Assembly: GCA_050084985.1 (NCBI GenBank)
Contig: JBITNC010000001.1
Location: 45,756,001 to 45,820,000 of the forward strand
Direction of reading: 5' to 3'
DNA length: 64,000 nucleotides
Origin: Nageia nagi
Taxonomy: Eukaryota; Pinophyta
The position numbers and the translations under genes were made by a program. Positions 25,338-37,640 of the stretch are shown here, piece by piece (the first letter of the stretch is position 1; every line of letters starts with the position of its first letter). The notes under the pieces are model-generated. The model was not told where the DNA came from. It worked only from the letters and a program-made list of their open reading frames with translations, and ran no database searches.

Positions 25338-28229
25338 ATGGATCCCTTTCAGCACCAATACGAAAGATTGCAGAAGCCAATAGATCTGGTACAAACCCTG
25401 CATGAGAAACAAGCGAAGGAAGTTCCATCGCGATATGTGCTTCCCTCTGATCAACGGCCGCAGCCTGCTCGTGAAGACACTATTCCTGTAATTGATCTTG
25501 CAGCACCGGACCAAGACCACTATCAGATTGTATTCCAATTAGCCCAAGCATCCCATGAATGGGGCTTCTTCCAGGTCAGATCAATATTAAAATCAAAGTC
25601 TGCATGTACCCAATTTGTAATGTGAGCTGTTAATTTAATGTGTTGTATTTGATTTTGCAGGTCATAAACCACGGTATACCTCTATCACTTTTAGAGAGGG
25701 TCAAAGAAGTGTCAAAGGAGTTCTGTGAACTTCCGGTAGAGGAGAAAAAAAGACAGTGCCCTGTGAGGCGTGGGACCTTCATGCTCGAAGGCTATGGCCG
25801 TTTCTTTGACCTCTCAGACGACACAATCTTGGATTGGGTTGATTGCCTTGTTCACTATGTCTCTCCACCCTCTGTGAAAAAGGTGGAACACTGGCCTAAA
25901 ACACCCACAACATACAGGTAACATTTCTATTTTTATTATAAAAATTTCATCATATAGTTGTCTAAACATGGACTGTTTCTGGACCATGAAGGGAGACCTA
26001 TGAGAAATATGCCGAAGAGCTAAAGACGCTTACTGACAAGTTGCTGGGTATGCTTTCGGAGGGTTTGGGGCTGGATGCTCATTACCTGAGAAATGTCACC
26101 AATGAGCTCATGCAACAGATTATCATAAATTACTATCCTCCTTGCCCTCAGCCAGACTTGGTGCTTGGTAGAAAACCTCATTCAGATGGGGGTATCCTCA
26201 CTGTTCTCTTTGATAACGAAGTGGATGGTCTCCATGTAAGGAAAGGCGATGAATGGTTTAAATTAGCCCGTGCCCCTGGAGCTCTTGTTATCAATATCGG
26301 TGATATGTTACAGGTATAGCCAAATTTGATCTTTTTGTAAGTACATTGGTAATTTGATCTTTTTATTAGTACTTTGGTTGTTGGTTCCTGATGATATTCT
26401 GCAACATTTATTTCTTAACATAACTGGCAGGGATCAGAATTGACCCCTTCAATGCCTTTCAAAGTAGGTTTTGTCCGTCATAGAAGTGTTTAAAAATTAT
26501 GCTTTTCAAATGAAAAATTAAATTTGAAAGTGTCTGTCAATTAACAAGGATAAATTAATTTTAAAGATTTCAATTAAACGGTGCATGTTGCGTATGCCCG
26601 CCAAGGAAACTTTAATATTTTACTTTAATAGGCAGGAGCATAATTGTAGGATGATTATAGGATGGTGACATGGTACGAAAAGGCATACACGGTCAAACAC
26701 TACTAAAATTTCTTTCAAATCAATTGTAACATGTGACAGAGTGTCATTTTAGGAAAAAGCTTAGAGAGTCGGACATCAGCAAACTTTATTTCAAACCAAC
26801 TCTACATCCTACTAGACTCGAGAGCTATCAAAAATAGAAATTTAATTTAACATGCACTACAAAATATTTATAAATCACATTATGCATCCCTCTACATAAA
26901 GGTTGAAAAAACATAAGAAGATGTAAATAAAGAAAGAAAGAGAATTTGGAGAGATTAACCAACGTAAGTGCCAAGATGTGTACAAATGATTTTGAGTTTT
27001 TAAGAAGCAGTTTCTTTCAATATTGAGTTTCGATCAAAGTTCAAAAAAATTTTCAACACAAATATTTGGTGTTTCTGGATCAATTTCAGGTATTTATTGA
27101 TCAAACTATTATCAAAGTTGTCTTAATATTTTTTTAGTTCAATTGTATTGTTGGATATACTTTACAGGTCAGATTACTAAAGGTTTCAAATTTACCTTCT
27201 GGGTAGTGGAAAATTTTTAGGTTATGTATGAAACCTGATGAAAGAACTCAAGTTCATCACTAATTTTCTGATGATCAAGCTTGTTTCTAGTTTTTAAATA
27301 ATTTCTTGCATCAGATTTACTCTTCAATAATATGATTTTATTGTAACAGCATATTTAAAGTTCAGGTTAATTGTAACAATATTTTCTCTTGAAGTTGAAT
27401 TTCTAAAATATTAAAATGAATAAAGCACAATCGTAATGCAGTTACAATTAAATTGATATATTCAATTGATGTGAGCCTGAGTTTTTCCTCCAAGAATCAC
27501 AGCTTAAGGAGACAACGGGTTTTTGTCATTAAGATTTTGAACTGTTTGCCTCCAAGAATTACAGCATGAGGAGACAATGGGTTTTTGTTATTTTGTTTTT
27601 GAACTGTATTGCAAATATTCATAGAAGCAATTCCCAGTAAATTATTTAACAAATATTGACGAATTTTGATAGAATGTGACGCTTGTTTTTCGAAAATAGA
27701 AACTCTGTATGTGAATGAGAAGTTTAGAAAACCATTTTGATTTTTGCATCTTTGTAAAAATATATTTACCTTTTTATACATAACATTGTATTTTTTCTAT
27801 TTTTTTTAGGGAAGAGTTGTATAAAGCATTTATTTTCTCGTTGATAAAGAAAAGTGCATCCAGTTTGCAATTGAAACATACAAAATTATTTTCCCTGTTG
27901 AAGAGTAGAGGGAAAAAGGAACTTCAATTGAAAAATTGATCCTTTTGTCAAATTTGATGCTATGGCAGCTAATAAGCAATGGAAAATATAAGAGCGCAGA
28001 GCACCGAGCAGTGGTGAATTCAAACCAACATCGGATGTCGCTGGCAACGTTTTTAGTTCCAGAGGCGGGTGTGATGATTGGTCCTGCTCCTGAATTGATT
28101 GACGAAGCACATCCTAAACTGTACGAATCTACATTGTCTGAAGTATATGCAACCAGGTACATGAGCAACGATTATAGTGGCAAAGTTCTAGTTCAATCTC
28201 TGCAAACAGAAACAGCACAAGGTAAATAG
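25338..28229 (+). CDS. 2-oxoglutarate/Fe(II)-dependent dioxygenase, DOXC class
   Basis: Four exons, 25338-25574, 25661-25917, 25992-26313 and 27969-28229, join through GT-AG introns of 86, 74 and 1655 bp into an uninterrupted 358-residue protein, the usual length for this family. The N-terminal DIOX_N domain starts near residue 49 (IPVIDLA). The 2OG-Fe(II) oxygenase domain holds NYYPPCPQPDLVLG (211-224), the iron ligands H228, D230 and H284, and the 2-oxoglutarate-binding R294-M-S296. These enzymes are soluble and couple oxidative decarboxylation of 2-oxoglutarate to hydroxylation, demethylation or desaturation of a small molecule. The general look is of the SRG1/codeine-demethylase/jasmonate-oxidase branch, but substrate cannot be read from sequence. 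The ATG has purine at -3 and G at +4. No damage is visible, so it is probably functional. Confidence 0.93.
26314..27968 (+). other. Long third intron of the dioxygenase gene
   Basis: This 1655-bp intron is about twenty times longer than the other two. It starts GTATAG and ends GGCAG before CTA ATA AGC, and splits the domain between the first two iron ligands and H284. It is AT-rich and holds a 62-bp duplication but no recognisable transposon. Confidence 0.85.
27487..27611. repeat. 62-bp tandem duplication in intron 3
   Basis: Two diverged copies start with CCTCCAAGAAT at 27487 and 27549 and share GGAGACAA.GGGTTTTTG and TTTTGAACTGT.TTG. Several substitutions separate them. Confidence 0.85.
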
Positions 28230-28990
28230 TACCATTACAGAAATGGATGGGTTTGTATATAATTCATCCACTACAGTCTACAGGCTTAGAGGGACTGTCA
28301 TGTACCACAATAAGAGCAGACAAACCTGTACATGTTCTTTATTTAAGCCAATGAGACCCGATGAACCCGAGCCTAAAAGCACGGTGTTCAAGTGCGTATA
28401 TAGGTTTTGCAAAGGATAATGTAAGGCATATTTATTCATTTTGATATGTTGTAATATTATGTGATCTGACTCTTTAAATATAGAGACGGGCTGGAATATT
28501 GTCTGGTATAGGCATTTTAAATTTCTATGCATTTGTTAAAAATAATTATTTAAATACATAAATGATATATAGATATATGTATACGATTGAACAAATTTGA
28601 TAGGTCTTACAAATCAGTGAGTTTAAAGGATGTTAAAAGATAGCATTCATTATTGTTATGATTATTTTTGTATAATTCTTTTATAGGGAAATTATTACAC
28701 TCGACAAGCATCTTTGAAAATTAACCTATTGTTTTGCTGTATCCATTGAGCTTTACTAATTTAATCAATATTGAAAATAATTTATTATAGGTTCGACATT
28801 GCTACTAGTTTTTTTTTTGTTTGTGGGGTGGAAGTAAGAAAAAACTTTATATTCTCAAATTTCGGATTTCTATTAAGATCACAAGAGAAGGAAGTATAGT
28901 ACAAGGATCCCAAAATTGGATGGCATAGCATATCTAGATCTGAGTCAATTCCGTTGATATCACTAGATTGGTTCAATGGCTCCAATGTGG
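28230..28990. other. 3' flank of dioxygenase gene
   Basis: It holds the 3' UTR, without a clear AATAAA signal; AATAAG at about 28309 is the nearest variant. The rest is AT-rich spacer down to the LINE relic. Confidence 0.4.
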
Positions 28991-28999
28991 ACAGCACTG

Positions 29000-30930
29000 A
29001 GTCTGGCAGGAGGTATTTGAAGCGAAAACATGGCTATGAGTAGCTCCTTCTGGTTTATAACAGAATTGCCTTCGAGCTCCTGTAGCTTATGAAGAAAGCC
29101 AACCCAATGAAGCAAGCTAATGGTGCAGCTGTCAAAAAGGAACTGATTTTGCAACCTTTGTTTACTCTTGTGAGTGTGATTCTTCTACTTCTTGTAGCCG
29201 TTTCTAGGTGGAGCATAGCATAAGAGTCAACGAACAGTAATTTGCTGGAGCTTTAAGATGGACACCGTACAGGGAACAAAATGAGCCGTCTTTACCACCC
29301 AAAATGAGTTGAGAAGAAAAATTGATATCTTATTCGCCAAGAGGATCTCAAGGCAAGGACCTGGAGTAATATGACTGAATTTGCGGTGGTGGACTGTTAC
29401 TCTGTTCCTTTTATTAGAACCATGATTGGGCTGGTCGTAGGATGGCTGAGGCTGTTGACATCTTGAGCAGAGCATATTAATGTAGTCCCAGTGATGGAAT
29501 GCTGCAATGCCGTCCTGTTGGAGGGAGGATAATGGATAACGGGCTTCCAAAATATGGGACATCTGCCTTTTGAAGCGGCCCCTAAGAATGTCTGCATCAA
29601 TTGCCTTGTTCTTGAAGATTTGGTGGTGTTTTTTATCCATATTTACCAAATTAACATGGCTGGTGCTTCATTACACATTAATTCTGAAGCTTTTGTAAGG
29701 AGGTTTGCCAGATGGAGAGCAGGTCTCCCACTGAGCTCGGTGTAACCTAGACTATTGAGAAATATGAGAGAAGCTTGCCCCACAGATAGGAAACATAGGA
29801 ACAATGAAGCAGTAGATGGGGATCAGATTCTTCCACTTCGCCACAAAGCTCACAACAGAATGGACCATTCCACCCTCTTCTCATCAGCTGATCCCCTGTA
29901 AGGAATATGTCGTGGACTTCTAGCTAGAGAAAAAAGCATGCCTTTGGTCATGCTTTTGAGCACCAAACTCTACTCCAAACTAATGGAGGGAATTCAACAT
30001 TGTGTCTAAGGTTGAGAGTTCTATAAACGAACTTGACAGTATACCCTTTTCTGGGCTTATGATACTAAATGATCCTATTAGGCAAGTCTTTGTTTGTTAA
30101 TTTGCATGAAGATAATATGCACTCCAATTCATGTGTTCCTCTTTCAAAATCTGTGGGATGGAAACCCTGGCTTTTCTAATTTTTGACCTGGTGTCTTGAT
30201 TTTATAACCCGTTGCCAGTAATCCGCAACTTTGCTTCCCCATTCTTGAGATATGAATGTTGGGAAAGGAGTCCGTGGCAGCTAGGGGTTGAGGCCTTATC
30301 CACTTTTGGCCCATTCCTGAGCTTCAAGCTGAAGAATTGGAGTAGATATTGTCTGGCCTTCCTAATGCTGTTTCACACAGGGGAACACATAGTGGAACCC
30401 CATGGGAGAGTCGTTGCTGTGAAGATCCTCTCAATATCATTGTTGACCAAGTGCTTAGAGCAGATTATCTTACTCCATTGTCATTGGAGCAGCTTGTATA
30501 TTTACCAGAATTGTTTTCGCAACAAGGCAATGTTCATTAAGTGTAGATTTTCAGTGGCTTACTATGCTCCATGCAACAAGAGCATTTTCTTAACATCGGA
30601 AATTTCTTACCAAAATATTTTGCAAGATGGAGTTCAATTTAGTAAGAGTTTCTTGTGGGATCCAAAAAAATTTTAACTAAAAGATGGACATCGCTTCTAG
30701 GATTTATTTTCATGATATTGGCAGGTAAGGATAACCAATTGGCTTTCTAAGAAGACATCCTCTTCTCATTTTAGCAATTATGGAGTCCTAGAAACTGCTA
30801 ATGTTGTTTTCTATAGCTAGGGGCATACCAAGGTAAGAGCTTGGGAGAGTGTCTAATTTCATACTTGTGATGGTAGCAATCCTTTCCATGTAATTCTCCA
30901 ATAGTTTGATTCCAAAATTTCTGGACTTGG
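29000..30930 (-). mobile_element. L1-type LINE, C-terminal half
   Basis: Reading the minus strand from 30900 gives LPSSYLGMPLAIENN, the block that follows the catalytic centre in L1 reverse transcriptases. At about 29880-29770 comes a zinc-binding reverse-transcriptase C-terminus: RRGWNGPFCCELCGEVEESD, then HLLLHCSYVSYLW, the zf-RVT pattern C-x2-C-x(n)-H-x4-C. A KKHHQIFKNKA segment near 29630 corresponds to the WKERNRRIFxNK motif near the protein end. Upstream catalytic motifs are missing, so the copy is 5'-truncated, as LINEs often are. Stops are fewer than in the other LINE relics of this window. Confidence 0.75.
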
Positions 30931-31099
30931 GTGCATCATAGAGTGAAATAGAAATAGAAATATATATTAATGTTTATATGTGACCAAAAGAATAGGCCAA
31001 TGGGACTCAAAGTACAAACCAATGAGAATAGAAAGTATTAGGGTTAAAACTCTACAGATTGACAAAAACAAAAGCAAAAAATTTATACAAATTATACAA

Positions 31100-34000
31100 A
31101 CTCGAGTGGAACAAAATCAACATCGTTAATTGTTGAGATGAGAGCGATGGTGGAGCTATTCACCCTAAGCAAAAAAGAGTCCCGGGCTAGAAGGGCCAAG
31201 TGAGGTTGGAAAGTCTCCTAGCATCCAAGGTTGAGGGATCATCCTTAGAGGAAAAGGAATAAGTAATACCTAGTTGTCTTTCAAGATGAGGTAGATTGGA
31301 GTCCGTTTGTGAAGCTAGGAATCACTGTGTTGATTTGAGTCTATGGGTATGTTGAATGGTGTTATTTGAGGGGTGTTTCTTGCTCATAGGATCATAAGTG
31401 GGCAGGAAAAGGAATTGATTTGCTTGGTAGTATGGGAGGATCTTTGTGTGTCACTGTAGAGCTCTACACCTGAAGGTAATGATCTCATGCAAAAAGAGGG
31501 CTAGACATCTTTGGTCGGGATAACAAAAAAGGTTGATAAAGAGCCTAGGATTCCTTGTAGAGGTAGTAATTATGCCACAAACCTTGCAGTATACAAGGCA
31601 TTTGAATATCAAGTGGTCCTCATCCTCAACCTCTTGTAGAAAACAAAATTGACAAATCTTATTTGGTCGAGGAATATGGTGGTTTGTCTTGACTCGAAGT
31701 TGATGTGAGCAAACTTGCAGTTGGCTGAGGAGGATCATCAAGCCATGAGACCAATGGTGTTGAAGGTAGGTGGGTATGACAATGAGACAATCGATAGTAT
31801 GTGGAAAATGCTCGACATAGAAAACCAACTTAGGATTGAGGGTTTGTAGGGAAGAGACCCAAGTGACCTGAATGTATCAATGGTAAATATCCTTCCTGAT
31901 AAATCTATGGATCTATGCCTTTGAGGAGTGAAGGTAAGGAGTGGTGGTCAATGGAGAGCTAAATAAGGGGAGTCAATCAATGGAGATGCCCACATACTAT
32001 AGAATCAAACTAACCTCAGTACACCAACACCATCTACTTCCAATGGGGTCTAATGATGAAAGCTTCTTTGAAGAGCATAGAGGAAGATATGGGTATATCT
32101 CTCTGCTTGAAGTCAAATTACTTAACTGTTCGAGTCTATGAAGGAAAGATGGGAGCATGAAGAGGTTTTCAAGACGAAGTGGCTAAGCAACATACTCACT
32201 TTGGATAATGCAATGTGGGTTTGTGCATTTGCAATTGATCATCCATTGAAACATAGTGGTCTGAACCCTCTTAATATGTGACCACTCAATGGGTCGAGAG
32301 TTAAGAATCTAAATCTACAATTCATAAAGAATTGGAGTAACAAAAGTGTGAAAGATATGTTTCTTAGAAGGGATATTTTGGAAATGAATATGGAAGCATT
32401 GATATTCTAAGGTGGAGAGTGTATAGTATCCCTTGCAAAGATGTGACTATGATGCATGTTTCAAGCTGAAAGATGGACTGAAGAAATAAACCCCCAAATA
32501 GGTGTAAGCAGTGGAGATCTCAACTAGCTCATCTCTATAGTAAAAGTGGAACCTTGAGAGAGTAGCTCTGGTGGTGTTAAATACCATAACTTTAGTCTTA
32601 TTAAGGTTGATTGAAAGTTGTTTCTTGTCACAAAATCAAACAAGTGCATCCAATCACCTCTAAAGGCCCTTAGGGGAGTGGGATAGGAGGATCACATTGT
32701 CTGCAAAAAGGAGTATGATAATTTGAGTATGATGTAGTAGCTAGACATCTATCATCTATGTGAGTGTGCTATCGAAGGAAGTCCTCAAGTTAATCAATAT
32801 ATGTGTTAAAGAGAGTTGGTGAAAGTGGTCTAACAATGTCATATCCAATATTGTGGCATAAAGCTTGGCAAATGTATACCCAATCATGATAAGTTTGTAA
32901 TTGTTTGGATCAGAGCAATCCCTAGCTTTGTGAATGGGGTGAATGATGTGTTGATACCAAGAGGGGGTAAACCTTGGACAAACAACCTCATTGAATAGGT
33001 CAATAATGGGAGGGGCAAGTGTGTCGCCACCATATTCTAGGAACTCATCTTACAAGCCTTCACAATCAATTGTTTTACTAGTGCTAAGTTTTTAAACGAC
33101 TCTCTATATGTCTCTTGGCTAAAATAGCTGGCAAGGAAGGGGGTGGGAGTAAAAGTGGGGAGGATCCTAATCTGATATGTCATAAAGGGAGCTGAAATAA
33201 GAAACCCAAGATTGATGATGGAATTAAGACTAAAGACCCAATTCTTATATGCGCAAGATTATATGAAAGCTCTTTTAAACATCAACACTCACAGTATAAA
33301 CAATCTCACAAATTGACACCAATGTAAAGTGGTTCCTCCAATCATAGGAGTACATCCACTAACTAAGATCTTTCTCATTCACAAAGACTAACTCTCTTAC
33401 AAGACCCCTTTCTTCATTTCCTAACACTAATCTTAGAGCACAACTTTGCTTCAACTTTTGGTGTGTAATCTCAAGGAGAGGGTCTTCTATTTATAGGCCA
33501 AAATCCTCCCTTGGATCACCCTTTTAACCATTGTACAAAGGCATGGCATGCTTCACCTTTTTACCCAAGGGGTATGCTCATGAGGAGTGTAGGACACGTT
33601 ACATTATTGTATTCACTTAAATACTTAAGGTATCTATGGATACATTTTAAGTATTGGTGAATTTGGAAGAACCTTACAAAAGCTTACAATAATACATTAT
33701 ACATTCAAATAATTGAGGAATAATGTTTACAGGTGGAGGCTTTTTAAGGAGGGTATGTCGATAGATCTTGGGGGAGCAGTGCAGAGAGTGAATGAGTGTG
33801 TGATGAACAAAGGTAAGGAATTGTCGTTCCTTATGTCTAAGAAAATAACAACAATCCCTCTTGGTGGACAAAATAGATGGGGGTTATGAGCTAAGGAAAA
33901 GTGGAGTTTGCGATGCACAAACTTACACATCATCATACGAACGATTCTTGGGGTAGGATCCAAAGGGCCATGAGGAGTGGCAAGTCTTATGGGGGAAGGA

Positions 34001-34560
34001 AACAAGGTTTTCCTTCCAAAGGGCATGATTCAGAAGCTTATATTTGACGATGACAACGAAGGGGGGGAGGGAAGACTAGTGGGGTAGGTGAGAAGCAAAG
34101 AGAGGTAGGGTAGCGTAGTCATTGGCGTACTCAAGTTCGAAGAGGATAGTAGGATGTCGAGGGTTCTGGTGATGGAGTGAATGAAGGGGTGGGGTAGCAA
34201 GAGGAGGGTGGGAGAGGTGGCCAAAATAAAGGGTTGCATGATCAACAAGGGGAAGGTGGTTGGAGACACTAAAGTCATTAATGTGGTTCGTCAAATGTAA
34301 GTTGGAAAGGATGTAGTCAACAAATTCACACCTCCACTATGAGGGAAATAAGTAAATTTGTTGAAATCAAGGAAGCATGGAAGTACATTAAGTGTGATCC
34401 ATCGAGATGCAAGTGTCATCCATATGCAGTAATAGGAGCGTTCGTATCTATTGTAAGCCAAGGTTGTCAATAAATACATGCATATATGAGGATGTAGAGA
34501 AGCTTTAAGAAAAGCTATAATAATAGAATAAAAAAAATGTACAAAGGCCAACATAAAGCT
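31100..34560 (-). mobile_element. LINE relic of a second type, endonuclease to zinc end
   Basis: On the minus strand the frame at 31828-31451 holds HQLRVKT, then CQFCFLQEVEDEDHLIFKC, a C-x2-C-x(n)-H-x(4)-C end module of LINE proteins. At about 32730-32560 lies FADNVILLSHSPKGL followed by INLNKTKVMVF and AYTYLGV, the reverse-transcriptase catalytic block in which the usual (Y/F)ADD reads FADN. Between 33730 and 34560 fragments fit the endonuclease/linker region only weakly. The motif wording differs from the L1-type copy next to it, so this is another LINE clade. An LTR-like insertion occupies about 33230-33730. Confidence 0.6.
33230..33730 (-). mobile_element. Probable solo LTR-like insertion in LINE
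   Basis: The block differs from its LINE surroundings and contains CTATTTATAGG near 33489 which, read on the minus strand, is CCTATAAATAG, a TATA box. Terminal TG/CA and a target duplication could not be fixed, so the limits are approximate. Confidence 0.3.
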
Positions 34561-34778
34561 TTATTTGAGAATGTTATTGACAAATATAAAAATCATGATT
34601 CAATAGTTCAATTTATTAAAAAAAAATGATATTAAAACAATCCATAACGTGCAATATGTGTTTTATAGTTTATTTTGTTTATTTTTTGTTGAAAGTATGA
34701 TGTATGATCTTTTTGATTGTTTATTAAGGAAAAACATTTAGAGAAAAATTTGAATTCTTAAATTCATAGTTATATATG

Positions 34779-34812
34779 CACACACGCACATGCACACACA
34801 CAGGTGCACACG
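34779..34812. repeat. CA-rich microsatellite
   Basis: Imperfect CACACA and GCACAC runs, interrupted by G and T. It is an ordinary simple repeat. Confidence 0.8.
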
Positions 34813-34839
34813 TGCGCACTAGGATCCTATAACACTTCT

Positions 34840-35485
34840 AGTGTAAAATTAGGTTGTTCCCTATCATCTACTTTATTTGGGCTTTATATTCATAAACTTA
34901 AATAACTGATCTCAAATGACTTGGGCCCAAGTATGGGATGTTTCCTGCATGATGCAACTATCTTATTTTTTCTCTTTGTAGATGATGTCATTTTACTATC
35001 TCATGTAATAACTAAGCACCAACATCAAGTTGATACCTTGAATATCTTCTATGAAACTCATGGTCTTGAAGTTAATCTTGGAAAGATAAAAGTTATTTCC
35101 TTTGATATATCAAGAGTAGAGGCCTCCAAAACATACTTGATGTTCCCAAGGGAAACTTATTGATGTAATCACTTCTTACACCTATCTAGGTGTACTCATC
35201 ATAGGTCCTACTTTTAGCTTGATCCCACTTCCAAGAATGAATTGAATAACAACTATGTTGTAGTTGTCACATTTGAGAGAATATTTTCAATTCCAATTCT
35301 AGGATGTCAAGAAAAATAATAAACTACTCCATGCTCTTGTCTCTTTGAATTTTATTTATGTATGTAAAATTTTGGTGACCTAGCTTGAGATACTATGATT
35401 GGGATCACATTTAGAGGGTTTTAGTTTATCAAGGTCCATTTGGGTAAAATACATATCCCCCATTCCATCATTTTGGTTGAATTTA
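34840..35485 (+). mobile_element. LINE reverse-transcriptase relic, broken by gypsy
   Basis: On the plus strand 34945-35163 reads FLFVDDVILLSH, DTLNIFYETHGLEVNLGKIK, the same reverse-transcriptase block as in the minus-strand LINE at 32.6-32.7 kb. YTYLGV follows at about 35190 in another frame, and SHLEGFSLSR later fits the thumb region. The catalytic pair reads VDD. The relic stops at 35485, where the gypsy LTR starts, and a possible continuation lies at 47405. Confidence 0.65.
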
Positions 35486-35853
35486 TGTGATGATCACATA
35501 TACTAACATTTACTTATGTTAGTAATTTATTGAATTATCAACTTGTAATGTGAATTGACATAATTTTGTAAGGCATATCACCATTTTATAATGAACAACA
35601 AATCAAAGTTGAATGACTATAAATATGTGTAAGAGGGGTAGAGAGATCATCTTGGAGAAATATTTATCTTTTAAGTTGTAAGGAGGAAGCCCCCTTAAAG
35701 TGACCTATGATTCATATTGCTATTTTGTAAAGTTATCCTATTTTATTATCTTATCATTTTGAATTGCATTACTTGAATTGTATGCTCTATTGCATTACGA
35801 ACCTATTGTTATTCATGGTTTATTGCTATTTAGGTTAGAAACCCTTTTAGATC
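35486..35853 (+). repeat. 5' LTR of the Ty3/gypsy chromovirus
   Basis: This segment aligns over its length with 47012-47404, sharing CTAACATTTACTTATGTTAGT, AATATGTGTAA.AGGGGTAGAGAGATCAT and GCATTAC. TGT starts both copies. The last about 16 bp of this LTR (42070-42085, ending CTAACA) lie beyond the copia element that is inserted into it. The copies differ by many substitutions and small indels, so the element is old. Confidence 0.8.
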
Positions 35854-36096
35854 TGAGAGGCCAGATAACTCCAAGATCAAAAAGAATTCTATTAGTGTAG
35901 AATATTGTGTAAATACAATTTGAGAAAGACTCTTCACCTTCTTGGGTGACCTTTGAGATACATTGTAACTTCTCATATTCTACAAGAAATGACTTTCTAA
36001 ATTCTAGCACACTCAAAGCTACGAATTTACTAAATATAGTAAGTATCTAATACTATACTAACTATACCATAATCCCTAAGGATTAAGTGTCTAACA
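35854..36096 (-). repeat. Copia 3' LTR, 243 bp
   Basis: It starts TGAGAGGCC and ends CTAACA in plus-strand terms and matches 41818-42064. The polypurine tract adjoins its right side. AGATC precedes it. Confidence 0.95.
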
Positions 36097-36105
36097 TTCC
36101 CCCTT
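36097..36105 (-). other. Copia polypurine tract
   Basis: Plus-strand TTCCCCCTT is AAGGGGGAA on the element strand, immediately before the 3' LTR, where the primer for plus-strand cDNA synthesis is expected. Confidence 0.85.
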
Positions 36106-36109
36106 TAAT

Positions 36110-37640
36110 CCAAAGGGGAGTTCGTAAGTCCAAGCATCTTTTTGAACTTCTCGAATTTCGCTCTTCCAAATGCCTTGGTGAAGATGTTTGTTGTTTGCTC
36201 ATCTATGGGACAATGTTTCACTTGAATTGTCTTGACCTCTACATGATGTCAATCAAATGATATTTTGTGTTGATGTGCTTTGTTCGATTATGAAATTTTG
36301 GATTCTTGGCCAATTGAATTGCAAAAATATTGTCGATTAGAAGCGGAGTTGAATTCACCTATTTTTCTTGCATATCTTTCAGTATCTTCTTGAGCCAAAA
36401 AATCTCCTTTATTGCCTCTGCAGCAGCCACATACTTTGCCTTTGTAGTGAAATCTATCAGAATGGATTGCTTTCATGATCTCCAAGAGATAGCTATTGAT
36501 CCAAGACTCATGGCATATCCTAAAGTCGAAACTCCTCTTTCTTTGTCACCATCAAAGTTTGAATCTGTATATCCAATTAATTTGAAGTCTCCTACTTTGC
36601 AATACTTGAGCCCTAATTCTTGTGTGCCTTTCAAATATCAAAGAACTCTTTTTGCTACATTCCAATGTCCTTCACACAGTTTTTGCATAAATCGAGAAAG
36701 AATTCCAACCACAATTGAAATGTCTAGTCTAGTTGTGGTTAGATATATGAGACTCCCAACAAGTTGTCTATACTTCGTTGCATCCTCAAATGCATTCCCT
36801 TCAATAGATTTCAACTTCAAATTTTGTTCCATTGGCGTAGAAAGGGGATTACAATTTTTCATGCCAAATCTGTTCAATAATTCTTCAATGTACTTTCTTT
36901 GGGAAATGAAAATGTACTTTGGGTTTTGTGTCACTTCAACACCCATAAAGTAATGAAGATGTCCCATATCTGTCATTTCAAAACCTCTCTTCAAATCTTG
37001 TTTCACGGATACAATGTAACTTTCATTATTTCTAGTTATCAAAAAGATCATCTACATACACCATAAGATATACAACCGTTTTTCCAACTTTTCTAACAAA
37101 CAAAGTTGCATCATCCAGATTAAAGTGTTCAAAGTTTATCTTCAAAAGATGCTTAGTAAGCTTTTCATACCAAGCGTGAGGAGCTTGTTTTAGGCCATAC
37201 AAGGACTTGATAAGCTTACAAACTTTCTATTCCTGATCCTTCACTACAAATCCTTCTGGTTGTTTCATGTACACATTTTCTTTGAAATCACCATTCAAGA
37301 AAGCAGTCTTCACATCCATTTGATGAACTTTCCATCCATGCTGAGCTGACATTGCCAACAAAGAACCAATAGTAGCCCATTTTGCTATGGGAGCAAATTT
37401 TTTATCATAATCAATACCTTCTTTCTATGCAAAACACTTTACTACATGCCTTGCTTTATGTTTCTCAAGTGAGCCATCTGATCTGTATTTGTTCTTGTAG
37501 ACCCACTTGCATCCAATAGGTTTGGTTCCATATGGAGGATCCACCAAATTCCATGTCCCATTCTTGATGAGAGCATCATACTTCTTCTTCATAGCATCCC
37601 TCTAGACATCATAAGAAAAAGCTTCTTTAAAGGAAGTCGG
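36110..37640 (-). pseudogene. Copia reverse transcriptase and RNase H
   Basis: In minus-strand order: KKKYDAL/GTWNLV-type start near 37600, a QMDVKTAFLNG-like block, and catalytic YVDDL at 37058-37044 followed directly by a frameshift. The frame at 37051-36638 then continues with GHLHYFMGVEV, the thumb and KNCNPLSTPME. RNase H follows from 36640: YTDSNFDGD, then TTKAKYVAAAEA where the family has TEAEY, so the acidic residues of that motif are lysines. Several single-base indels break the frame. Confidence 0.85.

Noticed and set aside
30212-30676. 154-codon plus-strand frame
   Set aside because: It is antisense to the L1-type LINE whose minus-strand reading gives the zf-RVT and thumb motifs.
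34779-34812. CA-rich run as a regulatory or Z-DNA element
   Set aside because: Short, imperfect microsatellite between LINE relics; nothing links it to a gene.
36330-36953. 207-codon plus-strand frame
   Set aside because: It is the antisense of the copia reverse transcriptase/RNase H region, whose minus-strand reading shows the real motifs.
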